Source of the DNA: Odoribacteraceae bacterium
Lineage (GTDB): Bacteria > Bacteroidota > Bacteroidia > Bacteroidales > Marinifilaceae
Assembly: GCA_031257615.1 (NCBI GenBank)
Contig: JAIROI010000029.1
Span: forward strand, 1-35,368
Length of the DNA: 35,368 nt
Direction of reading: 5' to 3'
This document shows positions 17,225-24,930 of the stretch, piece after piece. The notes beneath the pieces were generated by a model that was given only the letters and a program-made list of their open reading frames with translations, was not told the DNA's origin and ran no database searches. A program made the translations under genes and the position numbers. Position 1 is the first letter of the stretch. Each line of letters opens with the position of its first letter.

Positions 17225-18199
17225 ATGAAAGGAAGTAACAAATTGGCAGTGGTGGCCCTCGGCGGCAACGCCCTGCTGCGCGGCAACCAACAGGGGACCA
17301 TCGAGGAGCAAAACGCGAACACGGTCAACTCCCTCGAAAGCCTCGTGTACCTGGTGCGCGACGGCTACGACCTGATCATCTCGCACGGCAACGGGCCGCA
17401 GGTGGGAAACCTCCTGCTGGATAACGCCGCCGGCGCGGAGCTGTACGGCAACGCCCCCATGCCGCTCGACGCGTGCGTGGCCCTGACGCAGGGACAACTG
17501 GGGTACATGATCGAGCGAAACCTGAGGAACGTGCTGAACGCCCGCGGGCTGCGGCGCGACGTGGTGGCGATGGTGTCGCAGGTGATCGTCGACCGCGACG
17601 ACCCGGCAATGGCCAACCCCGTGAAGCGCGTCGGGAAGATCTACAAGCGAGAGGAGGCCGAACGGCTGGCGCGGGGCAAGGGCTGGACGTTCAAGGAGGA
17701 AGCGAAGGAAGGGGGCGGGTGGCGACGCGTGGTGCCTTCCCCCGAACCGCTGGACTTTATGAACGCCTCGCTGGTGGAACGACTGGCCCGCGAGGGGAAT
17801 ATCGTGATCGTGGCCGGCGGCGGCGGCATCCCCGTGCACGTGGACGACAATGGACAGGTAACCCCCGTGGAAGGGGTGATCGACAAGGACCTGGCCTCGG
17901 CAATGGTCGGGCTGCGCGCGCACGCGGATGAACTCTATATCCTGACCGACGTACCTTATATATATAAGGACTACGGGCGACCGACGCAACAGGTGCTGGA
18001 GTTCCTGGACTACCGGGACACCACGCGATACCTCGCCGAGGGGATGTTCGCCGAGGGCAGCATGGCCCCCAAGATCCGCGCCTGCCTGCACTTCGTGAAA
18101 CACGGCGGGCAAAAGGCCGTCATCACCGAGGCCACGAAGCTCGAGGATCGCCGCTACGGCTCCAAGATCACGATGGAGTACGAGGACGACCGCCGGTAG
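17225..18199 (+). CDS. arcC: Carbamate kinase
   Basis: 324 residues, normal length. Motifs of the amino-acid kinase fold of carbamate kinase are clear: VVALGGNALL near the N-terminus, SHGNGPQVGNLL (~57-68), VAGGGGIPV (~197-205) and the C-terminal SMAPKIRACLHFV segment. It makes ATP from carbamoyl phosphate and ADP, releasing CO2 and ammonia. The partner ornithine carbamoyltransferase begins 806 nt downstream, but the two are separated by two tandem arrays and a composite repeat and the second has its own promoter element. No arginine deiminase gene is in the window. The 174-nt upstream gap contains only a weak TAGCTTCG match (17189-17196) as a promoter candidate. Confidence 0.95.
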   Translation: MKGSNKLAVVALGGNALLRGNQQGTIEEQNANTVNSLESLVYLVRDGYDLIISHGNGPQVGNLLLDNAAGAELYGNAPMPLDACVALTQGQLGYMIERNLRNVLNARGLRRDVVAMVSQVIVDRDDPAMANPVKRVGKIYKREEAERLARGKGWTFKEEAKEGGGWRRVVPSPEPLDFMNASLVERLAREGNIVIVAGGGGIPVHVDDNGQVTPVEGVIDKDLASAMVGLRAHADELYILTDVPYIYKDYGRPTQQVLEFLDYRDTTRYLAEGMFAEGSMAPKIRACLHFVKHGGQKAVITEATKLEDRRYGSKITMEYEDDRR

Positions 18200-18208
18200 C
18201 CTCCCCGC

Positions 18209-18355
18209 ACTCCGATTACCTTGCTCGGTACTCCGATTACCTTGCAAGGTACTCCGATTACCTTACGAGGTACTCCGATTACCTTACAAGGTTCTCCGAT
18301 TACCTTACGAGGTACTCCGATTACCTTGCTTGGTACTCCGATTACCTTGCGTCGT
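18209..18355. repeat. Seven-unit 21-bp tandem array right after arcC
   Basis: Seven units in perfect register (18209 + 21k) starting 10 nt after the arcC stop codon. Each begins ACTCCGATT or TCTCCGATT and contains a dyad of the type ACCTTGCAAGGT (perfect in unit 2; ACCTTACAAGGT, ACCTTACGAGGT and ACCTTGCTCGGT are variants). Only the innermost bases of the dyad and the first base vary. The array ends 4 nt before the composite repeat at 18360. As it would be transcribed with arcC it could act at the RNA level as well as at the DNA level. Confidence 0.92.
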
Positions 18356-18359
18356 GCAT

Positions 18360-18496
18360 GGATTCTTTTCCACGCGGCAGCCTTAGGCAGCCGCGAAAAA
18401 AGGTGAGGCAGCTACGCAGCCAATCCTAACGCGAGGACGCGCGAATACAGTAGCCTTAGGCTACTGCCTACAAAGATTGGGCAGCTACGCAGCCCC
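18360..18496 (-). repeat. Composite hairpin repeat, copy 3 of 3 (inverted)
   Basis: Read on the minus strand this is the same element as at 149-284 and 11711-11849: the 51-nt first half (18446-18496) is identical to both, the spacer is unrelated, and the second half carries GGCTGCGTAGCTGCC, a T-rich stretch and the GGCTGCCTAAGGCTGCC hairpin with an A-rich tail ending AATCC (18360). It fills the gap between the 21-bp array ending at 18355 and the 23-bp array beginning at about 18534. Confidence 0.8.
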
Positions 18497-18533
18497 GGCT
18501 TGGTAAGGTGAGATTCGGTAGGGTGGCTACCAC

Positions 18534-18853
18534 GTGCTTGGTAAGACGCGTGCGTCGTGCTACGCAAGGCGCGTGCGTCGTGCTACGCAAGGCGCGTGCG
18601 TCGTGCTACGCAAGACGCGTGCGTCGTGCTACGCAAGGCGCGTGCGTCGTGCTACGCAAGGCGTGCGCGTCGTGCTATGCAAGGCGCGTGCGTCGTGCTA
18701 CGCAAGGCGCGTGCGTCGTGCTACGCAAGGCGCGCGCGTCGTGCTACGCAAGACGCGTGCGTCGTGCTACGCAAGGCGCGTGCGTCGTGCTACGCAAGGC
18801 GCGTGCGTCGTGCTACGCAAGGCGCGTGCGTCGTGCTTGGTAAGGCGCGTGCG
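18534..18853. repeat. 23-bp tandem array with matching variant units at both ends
   Basis: A repeated TACGCAAG step recurs at exactly 23-bp spacing (18538 + 23k, k = 0 to 13). The inner twelve units carry TACGCAAG or TACGCAAGA/G (one has TATGCAAG), while the first (18538) and last (18837) both read TTGGTAAG at that place. Inverted pairs TGCGT/ACGCA alternate along the array with 6-7 nt between arms. Because 23 is not a multiple of three, arginine/cysteine-rich open frames appear in all three plus frames; these are artefacts. The array sits between the composite repeat and the promoter of the ornithine carbamoyltransferase operon. The 110 nt between its end and that promoter show nothing notable. 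Confidence 0.92.
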
Positions 18854-18965
18854 AGGACTTTCGAGAGTCCCTTGTACGATTCTCCTTCCTGGAGCGCGTT
18901 CAGGGCGGGGATGAGGGTATTGAAAGAAAGTGACGCGTTTTATGCCGACTTGTAGTTTAATGTTG

Positions 18966-18973
18966 TACTTTTG
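18966..18973 (+). promoter_or_regulatory. Bacteroidota -7 element for the OTC-gcvT-serCA operon
   Basis: TACTTTTG matches TAnnTTTG, 31 nt before the ATG at 19005. A TTTATG sequence about 19-22 nt upstream (18939-18944) could be a degenerate -33 element. Confidence 0.5.
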
Positions 18974-19004
18974 GGGCCTGTTTGTAACCTAAAACTTAAA
19001 CGCT

Positions 19005-20006
19005 ATGGCATTTAATTTAAAGAATCGACATTTCCTGAAACTGCTGGACTTCACCCCCGGCGAGATCGCTTACCTGCTGGACCTGGCCTCGTGGCTGAAA
19101 CGCGCGAAACGGGTGGGGGCAGAGCAGCCAAGGATGAAAGGAAAGAATATCGCGCTGATCTTCGAGAAGACTTCCACCCGCACGCGCTGCGCCTTCGAGG
19201 TGGCGGCAAGAGACCAGGGAGCGCACGCGACGTACCTCGGCCCCTCCGGCTCGCAGATCGGCGCGAAGGAGTCGATGAAGGACACGGCGCGGGTGCTGGG
19301 CCGCATGTTCGACGGGATCGAGTACAGGGGCTTCGGGCAGTCCGTCGTGGAGGAGCTGGCGGCGCACGCCGGGGTGCCGGTGTGGAACGGCCTGACGAAC
19401 GAGGCGCACCCGACGCAGGTGCTGGCCGATTTCATGACGATGAAGGAGCACTCGGAGAAGCCGCTGAACGGCATGACGTTCGCGTACGTGGGCGACGCGC
19501 GGTATAACATGGGCAACTCGCTGATGGTGGGTGGCGCGAAGATGGGCATGGACACGCGTATTGTGGCCCCCGCCGGATTGCAGCCCGACGCGAAGCTGGT
19601 GGCCGCGTGCCGGGAGATCGCCGCGAGCACGGGAGCCAGGCTGACGGTGACGGACAACGTGGAGGATGGCGTCGAGGGGTGCGATTTCCTGTACACGGAC
19701 GTGTGGGTGTCGATGGGCGAGCCGAAGGAAGTGTGGGCGGAGCGTATCCGGCTGCTGTCGCCGTACCAGGTGAACGGGAGGATGATGGAGCTGACGGGCA
19801 ACCCGCGGTGTAAATTCATGCATTGCCTCCCGGCGTACCACAACCTGGAGACGGGGGTGGGACGCGAGGTGTTCGAGCAGTTCGGGCTGAACGGGGTGGA
19901 GGTGACGGAGGAGGTCTTCGAGTCGGAGCGCTCGATCGTCTTCGACGAGGCCGAGAACCGGATGCACACGATCAAGGCCGTGATGGTGGCCACGCTGGGA
20001 GATTGA
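19005..20006 (+). CDS. arcB: Ornithine carbamoyltransferase
   Basis: 333 residues. The carbamoyl-phosphate site STRTR is at 57-61, HPTQ at 135-138, the ornithine-binding SMG loop at 236-238 and the catalytic HCLPA motif at 273-277. All are intact, and the protein is a genuine ornithine enzyme rather than the N-acyl- or N-succinylornithine transcarbamylase used for arginine synthesis in some Bacteroidota. With carbamate kinase just upstream a catabolic role (citrulline to ornithine plus carbamoyl phosphate) is likely, hence arcB rather than argF; sequence alone does not settle direction. It heads a run of five genes with short gaps (21, 35, 12 and 6 nt). Confidence 0.93.
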   Translation: MAFNLKNRHFLKLLDFTPGEIAYLLDLASWLKRAKRVGAEQPRMKGKNIALIFEKTSTRTRCAFEVAARDQGAHATYLGPSGSQIGAKESMKDTARVLGRMFDGIEYRGFGQSVVEELAAHAGVPVWNGLTNEAHPTQVLADFMTMKEHSEKPLNGMTFAYVGDARYNMGNSLMVGGAKMGMDTRIVAPAGLQPDAKLVAACREIAASTGARLTVTDNVEDGVEGCDFLYTDVWVSMGEPKEVWAERIRLLSPYQVNGRMMELTGNPRCKFMHCLPAYHNLETGVGREVFEQFGLNGVEVTEEVFESERSIVFDEAENRMHTIKAVMVATLGD

Positions 20007-20027
20007 ATGTAATCACAAACGATAATC

Positions 20028-21125
20028 ATGAAGACAACTCCATTTACACCATTTCACGAGGCGCTGGGGGCGCGGATGGCTCCCTTCGCCGGCTACCTGA
20101 TGCCGATCGAGTACACGGGCATCAAGGATGAACACAACGCGGTGCGAACCCGCGCGGGGGTATTCGACGTGTCGCACATGGGCGAGTTCTGGGTGAAAGG
20201 TCCAAGGGCCTTCGACCTGGTGCAACGCCTGACGACGAATGACGCGGCGGCGCTGGTGGACGGGAAGGTGCAGTATACTTGCTTCACGAACGAGACGGGG
20301 GGCATCGTGGACGACCTGCTGGTCTATCGCTTCGGGCAGGAGAAGTACCTGCTGGTGGTGAATGCCTCGAACATCGAGAAGGACTGGGCGTGGTGCGCGA
20401 AGCACGCGCTGGAGCTGGGAATGGACCCGGAGAGGGATCTCGAGAACGCGTCGGACGCGATCTGCCAGCTGGCCGTGCAAGGGCCGCTCGCCCTGGAGGT
20501 GATGCAGCGGCTGACGAGCGCCAACGTGAAGGATATGGAATACTACGCGTTCCAGGAGATTCCCCTCGCGGGCATCGACCGCGTGATCTTCTCCACGACC
20601 GGCTATACCGGCTCGGGGGGGTGCGAGGTCTACGCCTATAACAAGGACGCGGGGCGGTTGTGGAACGCCGTGATGGAGGCAGGGGCCGACGTCGGCGTCC
20701 AACCCATCGGGCTGGGAGCGCGCGACACGCTGCGCCTGGAGGCGGGCTTCTGCCTGTACGGGCACGAGATCGACGACGAGCACTCGCCCATCGAGGCGGG
20801 GCTGGGGTGGATCACGAAGTTTGTCCCGGGGAACGATTTCATCAACCGGGCGTACCACGAGCGGCTGAAGGAGGCGAAGCCGTCGCGCTACATGAAGCCT
20901 TTCGAGCTGCTGGAGCGGGGGATCGCCCGTCAGGGGTATCCCGTGGAGGACAGCGAGGGGAACGAGATCGGCGCGGTATGCTCCGGCACCGTGTCGCCCT
21001 ACACCGGCAAGTCGATCGGCACGGCCTACGTCAAGAGCGGCTTTCAGGCGACGGGCACGGAGGTGTTCATCCGCGTGAGGGGCAAGGCGCTGAAGGCCGC
21101 GATCGCGAAGACTCCTTTCTTTTGA
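20028..21125 (+). CDS. gcvT: Glycine cleavage system T protein (aminomethyltransferase)
   Basis: 365 residues. It transfers the methylene group from aminomethyl-lipoyl GcvH to tetrahydrofolate, releasing ammonia. Recognisable family segments are FAGYLMPIEY, GVFDVSHMGEF (~45-55), the catalytic-Asp motif ETGGIVDDLLVYR (~88-100), GYTGSGGCEVY (~193-203) and the GLGARDTLRLEAGFCLYGHEID stretch, which positions folate. The length is standard. The other glycine cleavage genes (gcvH, gcvP, lpd) are not in the window. It lies 21 nt after the OTC gene and 35 nt before serC, linking glycine breakdown with serine synthesis in one transcript. Confidence 0.95.
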   Translation: MKTTPFTPFHEALGARMAPFAGYLMPIEYTGIKDEHNAVRTRAGVFDVSHMGEFWVKGPRAFDLVQRLTTNDAAALVDGKVQYTCFTNETGGIVDDLLVYRFGQEKYLLVVNASNIEKDWAWCAKHALELGMDPERDLENASDAICQLAVQGPLALEVMQRLTSANVKDMEYYAFQEIPLAGIDRVIFSTTGYTGSGGCEVYAYNKDAGRLWNAVMEAGADVGVQPIGLGARDTLRLEAGFCLYGHEIDDEHSPIEAGLGWITKFVPGNDFINRAYHERLKEAKPSRYMKPFELLERGIARQGYPVEDSEGNEIGAVCSGTVSPYTGKSIGTAYVKSGFQATGTEVFIRVRGKALKAAIAKTPFF

Positions 21126-21160
21126 TAGTATGCTTAGTAATCACTATAAAATTCAAAACA

Positions 21161-22231
21161 ATGAGAAAACATATTTTTAACGCCGGCCCGTGTAAGCTGC
21201 CGGACGCGACGCTGGAGAACGTCTCCAAGGCCGTGATCGAACTGGGAGACTCGGGGCAGTCGATCCTGGAGGTGTCGCACCGCTCGGCCGACTTCCAGGC
21301 CGTGCACGACGAGGCCGTGAGCCTCTTCAAGGAAGTGCTGGAGATCCCGGACGGCTACTCGGTGCTTTTCCTCGGCGGCGGGGCAAGCCTGCAGTTCTGC
21401 ATGATCCCCTTCAACTTCCTGAAGACAAGGGCCGCCTACGTGAACACCGGCACATGGTCTACCGCCGCCATCAAGGAAGCGAAGATGTGGGGAGAGGTCG
21501 ACGTGATCGCCTCCTCGGAGGCCGACGGCTTCACCTACTACCCGGAGTTCGAGATCCCCGCGTCCGTGGATTACGCGCACATCACCTCGAACAACACGAT
21601 CCGGGGAACGGAAATCTTTAAAGACCTGGACTCGCCCGCGCCGCTGATCTGCGACATGTCGTCGGACATCTGCAGCCGCCCGGTGGACGTCTCCAAGTAC
21701 GCGATGATCTACGGCGGCGCCCAGAAAAACCTCGGCCCCGCCGGCGTGACCTTCGTGATCCTCAAGAACGAGATGCTGGAACGGGTGGTCGCCGACCGCG
21801 TGATCCCGACCATGCTGCGCTACAAGACCCACGTGGAGAAGGAATCCATGTACAACACCCCCCCGTGCGTGAACATCTTCGGCGTGAAGGAAACCCTGAA
21901 GTGGATCAAGTCCCTCGGCGGCCTCAAGGCCATGGAGAAGCTGGCCATCGAGAGGGCCGACATGATCTACAACGAGCTGGAGAGCAGCAAGCTCTTCCGT
22001 CCCGTGGTGAAAGAGGGTTCGCGCTCGCGGATGAATATCCCCTTCCTCCTGCGGCCGGGCTACGAGGAACTGGAGAAGGAGTTCCTCGACTTCGCGAAGT
22101 CCAGGAACATCACCGGCATCAAGGGACACCGCTCCGTGGGTGGCTTCCGGGCCTCCACCTATAACGCCTGCTCGATCGAGGACGTGAAGGTGCTGGTAAC
22201 AGCCATGCAGGAGTTTGCCGCTAAACATTGA
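21161..22231 (+). CDS. serC: Phosphoserine aminotransferase
   Basis: 356 residues from the ATG at 21161 (MRKHIFNAGP); a longer open frame upstream overlaps gcvT and is spurious. It is a class V PLP aminotransferase that converts 3-phosphohydroxypyruvate to phosphoserine, with glutamate as amino donor; it may also serve pyridoxine synthesis. The family N-terminal motif FNAGPC.LP, the substrate/PLP contacts GGGASLQF (~72-79), SNNTIRGTE (~143-151) and the PLP lysine Lys189 in GGAQKNLGPAG are all present. SerA follows 12 nt later, the usual Bacteroidales arrangement. Confidence 0.96.
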   Translation: MRKHIFNAGPCKLPDATLENVSKAVIELGDSGQSILEVSHRSADFQAVHDEAVSLFKEVLEIPDGYSVLFLGGGASLQFCMIPFNFLKTRAAYVNTGTWSTAAIKEAKMWGEVDVIASSEADGFTYYPEFEIPASVDYAHITSNNTIRGTEIFKDLDSPAPLICDMSSDICSRPVDVSKYAMIYGGAQKNLGPAGVTFVILKNEMLERVVADRVIPTMLRYKTHVEKESMYNTPPCVNIFGVKETLKWIKSLGGLKAMEKLAIERADMIYNELESSKLFRPVVKEGSRSRMNIPFLLRPGYEELEKEFLDFAKSRNITGIKGHRSVGGFRASTYNACSIEDVKVLVTAMQEFAAKH

Positions 22232-22243
22232 AAGGTAAAGACC

Positions 22244-23158
22244 ATGACAAAGGTATTGATAGCAACAGACAAGCCCTTCGCCCCGGTGGCGGTGAAGGGT
22301 ATCCGGGAGATCGTCGAGAAGCAGGGCTACGCGCTGGCGCTGCTGGAAAAATACACCTCCAAGGAGGAGTTGATCGGGGCCGTGGCCGACGCGGACGCGA
22401 TGATCGTGCGATCGGACAAGATCACGAGAGAGGTGATCGAGGCAGCCAAACGACTCAAGGTGATCGTTCGCGCCGGGGCCGGGTACGATAACATCGACCT
22501 GGACGCCTGCACCGCCCGCGACGTGGTGGCCATGAACACGCCCGGGCAAAACGCTAACGCCGTGGCAGAACTCGCCCTCGGGCTGATGGTCTACATGGCC
22601 CGCAACTTCTACAACGGGAAGTCGGGACGCGAATTGAAAGGAAAGAAACTCGGCGTGCACGCCTACGGCAACGTCGGGCAAAACGTCGGACGCGTCGCCC
22701 GAGGCTTCGGCATGGAGGTCTACGCCTTCGACCCCTACATGACGGACGAGCAAATCAAGCTCGCCGGAGCCATCCCCCTCCACTCGGTCAATGAACTCTA
22801 TTCCACCTGCCAGTACGTCTCCCTGCACATCCCGGCAACCGCCGAGACCAAGCGGTCGATCAACTACGACCTGCTGAAGCAGATGCCGGAAGACGCCGTG
22901 CTGGTGAACACCGCCCGTAAGGAGGTCATCGACGAGGAAGGACTGGCGCGCCTGATGGAGGAACGCCCCGACTTCGCCTATATCACGGACATCGCGCCGG
23001 ATAGCGCCGCCTTCAGCAAGTTCGAGGGACGATACTACGCGACCCCGAAGAAAATGGGCGCGCAAACCGAAGAGGCAAACGTGAACGCGGGCCTGGCCGC
23101 CGCGCGACAGATCGTGAGCTTCATCGAGAAAGGCGACAAGAGATTCAAGGTTAATTGA
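22244..23158 (+). CDS. serA: D-3-phosphoglycerate dehydrogenase, short Bacteroidales form
   Basis: 304 residues: only the catalytic and NAD-binding domains, without the C-terminal ACT domain that gives serine feedback in longer SerA types. The dinucleotide fold reads HAYGNVGQNVG (139-149), so the first Gly of GxGxxG is Ala140. The substrate Arg225 in NTARKE is present. Where most enzymes of this superfamily have the catalytic His (…PHxG…), this protein has PKKMGAQT (268-275), so Lys replaces His. I believe this substitution is shared by SerA of other Bacteroidales, but could not verify it here. Position between serC and the DUF1015 gene supports the annotation. Confidence 0.9.
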   Translation: MTKVLIATDKPFAPVAVKGIREIVEKQGYALALLEKYTSKEELIGAVADADAMIVRSDKITREVIEAAKRLKVIVRAGAGYDNIDLDACTARDVVAMNTPGQNANAVAELALGLMVYMARNFYNGKSGRELKGKKLGVHAYGNVGQNVGRVARGFGMEVYAFDPYMTDEQIKLAGAIPLHSVNELYSTCQYVSLHIPATAETKRSINYDLLKQMPEDAVLVNTARKEVIDEEGLARLMEERPDFAYITDIAPDSAAFSKFEGRYYATPKKMGAQTEEANVNAGLAAARQIVSFIEKGDKRFKVN

Positions 23159-23164
23159 CGCGAC

Positions 23165-24415
23165 ATGGCAACAGTAAAACCATTTAAAGGACTGCGCCCC
23201 CCCACGCGGGAAATCTGCGAGGAACTGGCGTGCCTCCCCTACGACGTGATGAACTCCGAGGAGGCCGCCCGCATGGCCGAGGGAAAACCCAAGTCGCTGC
23301 TCCACGTCACCCGAGCCGAGATCGACTGCCCCGCCGGGACGGACGTCCACTCGGAAACCGTCTACGAGAAAAGCCTGGAGAACTTCAAGATGTTCCAGGA
23401 AAAGGGATGGCTCGCGCAAGACGACGAACCCCGCTTCTACGTCTACGCCCAGACCATGGACGGGAGAACGCAGTACGGCATCGTCGGGTGCGCCGCCTGC
23501 GCCGACTACGCGAACGGGATCATCAAAAAGCACGAGCTGACCCGACCCGACAAGGAGGAGGATCGCATGGTGCTCACCCGCCGCGTGAACGCTAACCTCG
23601 AGCCGGTCTTCTTCGCTTACAAGGCCGTCCCGGAGATCGACGCCATCGTGGCCGAGATCGCGAAGCAAGAGCCGGACTACGACTTCACAGCCGAGGACGG
23701 CTTCGGACACCACTTCTGGGCCATCGCCTGCCCCGAAACAAACCGACAACTGGAGCAATTGTTCGCCGAGAAAGTCCCCTGCACCTACGTCGCCGACGGA
23801 CACCACCGCACGGCCGCCGCCGCCCGCATCGGGGAGGAATATCGACAAAAGAACCCGCGGCACGACGGCTCCGAGGAGTATAATTACTTCATGGCCGTGC
23901 ACTTCCCGGACAATCAATTGAAGATTATCGACTACAACCGGGTGGTCAAAGACCTGAACGGCCTCACCCCCGGCGACCTGATCGCCAGCCTCGACAAGTA
24001 CTTCTACGTGCAGGACGCCGGCGCGGAGGTCTTCCACCCCACCCGCCTCCACGAGTTCGGCATGTACATGGAGGGACGCTGGTACCGCCTGTTCGCCCGA
24101 CCGCGAGCCTACGACGAGACAGACCCGATCAGCGTGCTCGACGTGACGATCCTCTCCAAACGCGTCCTGGCGGAGCTTCTCGACGTCCAGGACCTGCGCC
24201 GCTCCACCCGCGTGGACTTCGTGGGGGGCATCCGCGGACTCGACGAGTTGCAACGCCGCGTGGACAGCGGCGAGATGCGCGTCGCCTTTGCCCTTTACCC
24301 CGTCTCGATGGAGCAATTGATCAACATCGCCGACACGGGCAACATCATGCCGCCGAAAACCACCTGGTTTGAACCCAAACTCCGCTCCGGACTGGTCATC
24401 CACAAGCTGGATTAA
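23165..24415 (+). CDS. DUF1015 family protein
   Basis: 416 residues. The start MATVKPFKGLRPP, a CLPYDVM segment, RRVNANLEPVFFAY and the conserved YVADGHHRTAAAA motif (~207-219) identify DUF1015. Members resemble phosphotransferase or ParB/Srx-like nucleotide-binding folds and have been discussed as serine kinases because a DGHHR motif is reminiscent of that group; I treat the function as unknown. The gene is 6 nt after serA and last before a strong terminator. The serC-serA-DUF1015 order is a recurrent Bacteroidales cluster, which argues for a role linked to serine metabolism. Confidence 0.88.
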   Translation: MATVKPFKGLRPPTREICEELACLPYDVMNSEEAARMAEGKPKSLLHVTRAEIDCPAGTDVHSETVYEKSLENFKMFQEKGWLAQDDEPRFYVYAQTMDGRTQYGIVGCAACADYANGIIKKHELTRPDKEEDRMVLTRRVNANLEPVFFAYKAVPEIDAIVAEIAKQEPDYDFTAEDGFGHHFWAIACPETNRQLEQLFAEKVPCTYVADGHHRTAAAARIGEEYRQKNPRHDGSEEYNYFMAVHFPDNQLKIIDYNRVVKDLNGLTPGDLIASLDKYFYVQDAGAEVFHPTRLHEFGMYMEGRWYRLFARPRAYDETDPISVLDVTILSKRVLAELLDVQDLRRSTRVDFVGGIRGLDELQRRVDSGEMRVAFALYPVSMEQLINIADTGNIMPPKTTWFEPKLRSGLVIHKLD

Positions 24416-24451
24416 CCAACCGAATTTCCCCCAATCCGCCTCGCGGATCAA

Positions 24452-24489
24452 GAAAGAAGGGCCACCGCGCGTGGCCCTTTCTTCTTTCG
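24452..24489 (+). terminator. Rho-independent terminator of the serine operon
   Basis: GGGCCAC (24459-24465) pairs with GTGGCCC (24471-24477), flanked by AAGAA/TTCTT extension and followed by a T-rich run (TTTCTTCTTTC). It lies 36 nt after the DUF1015 stop codon. Confidence 0.85.
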
Positions 24490-24520
24490 CAAGCTTTCCA
24501 CTTAAAATCAATCAGATGTA

Positions 24521-24709
24521 GTCGACCGCAATTTGATTGCGGTCGATTTTAACACAATTCCGGTCGACCGTAATTCAATTACGGTCGACCATAATTCAAT
24601 TCCGGTCGACCATAATTCAATTCCGGTCGACCATAATTCGGTTACGGTCGACCATAATTCGGTTACGGTCGACCACAATTCGGTTACGGTCGACCGTAAT
24701 TCGCCCGCT
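24521..24709. repeat. Nine-unit 21-bp array of GTCGAC palindromes
   Basis: GTCGA recurs at 24521 + 21k for nine units without slips. The palindrome GGTCGACC is joined to AT-rich arms with a 3-nt centre (TTG, TCA or TCG). Two neighbouring inverted repeats are perfect but differ in sequence: arms 24522-24532/24536-24546 around TTG (GCAAT/ATTGC) and 24562-24574/24578-24590 around TCA (GTAAT/ATTAC). Later units have partly lost this symmetry. The array lies between the serine-operon terminator and the promoter of the collagen-like lipoprotein gene. ORFs across it are artefacts of the period. Confidence 0.93.
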
Positions 24710-24930
24710 GAAGACCGGATATTCCAAATTTCTTTCCCCGCTTTTCCACGCTAAAGGAGCATCCCGAAAGGGGTAGACAACTCTTGGCAAATCGTCGTTA
24801 GAGACTGTAAACCATGTCCATTACCCGGCGCGAGAGATCAATAAAAAACACCCCCGCGCGATAGGAAAACGACTGTAAATAACGCCGGAAAAACTTTTAA
24901 CAAAATTTATTACAGAAAAGTCTTTCATGA
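24710..24930. other. Non-coding stretch before the lipoprotein promoter
   Basis: No gene, hairpin or repeat was recognised in this ~220-nt AT-richer stretch; it leads into the promoter at 24931. Confidence 0.4.

Noticed and set aside
18209-18853. CRISPR array
   Set aside because: Units are directly contiguous with no unique spacers, units are only 21-23 bp, and no cas gene is near. The same holds for the other arrays.
18508-18955. Arg/Cys-rich ORFs in three frames over the 23-bp array
   Set aside because: All three frames cycle through the same peptide because 23 is not a multiple of three; purely a product of the repeat.
21134-24511. 1125-codon open frame antisense to serC, serA and DUF1015
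   Set aside because: The opposite strand encodes three well-recognised enzymes with intact motifs; long antisense frames are common in GC-rich coding sequence. The translation resembles no protein.
24533-24776. Valine/asparagine or isoleucine repeat ORFs over the GTCGAC array
   Set aside because: Heptapeptide repeats forced by the 21-bp period; no upstream signal and the frame lies just past a terminator.
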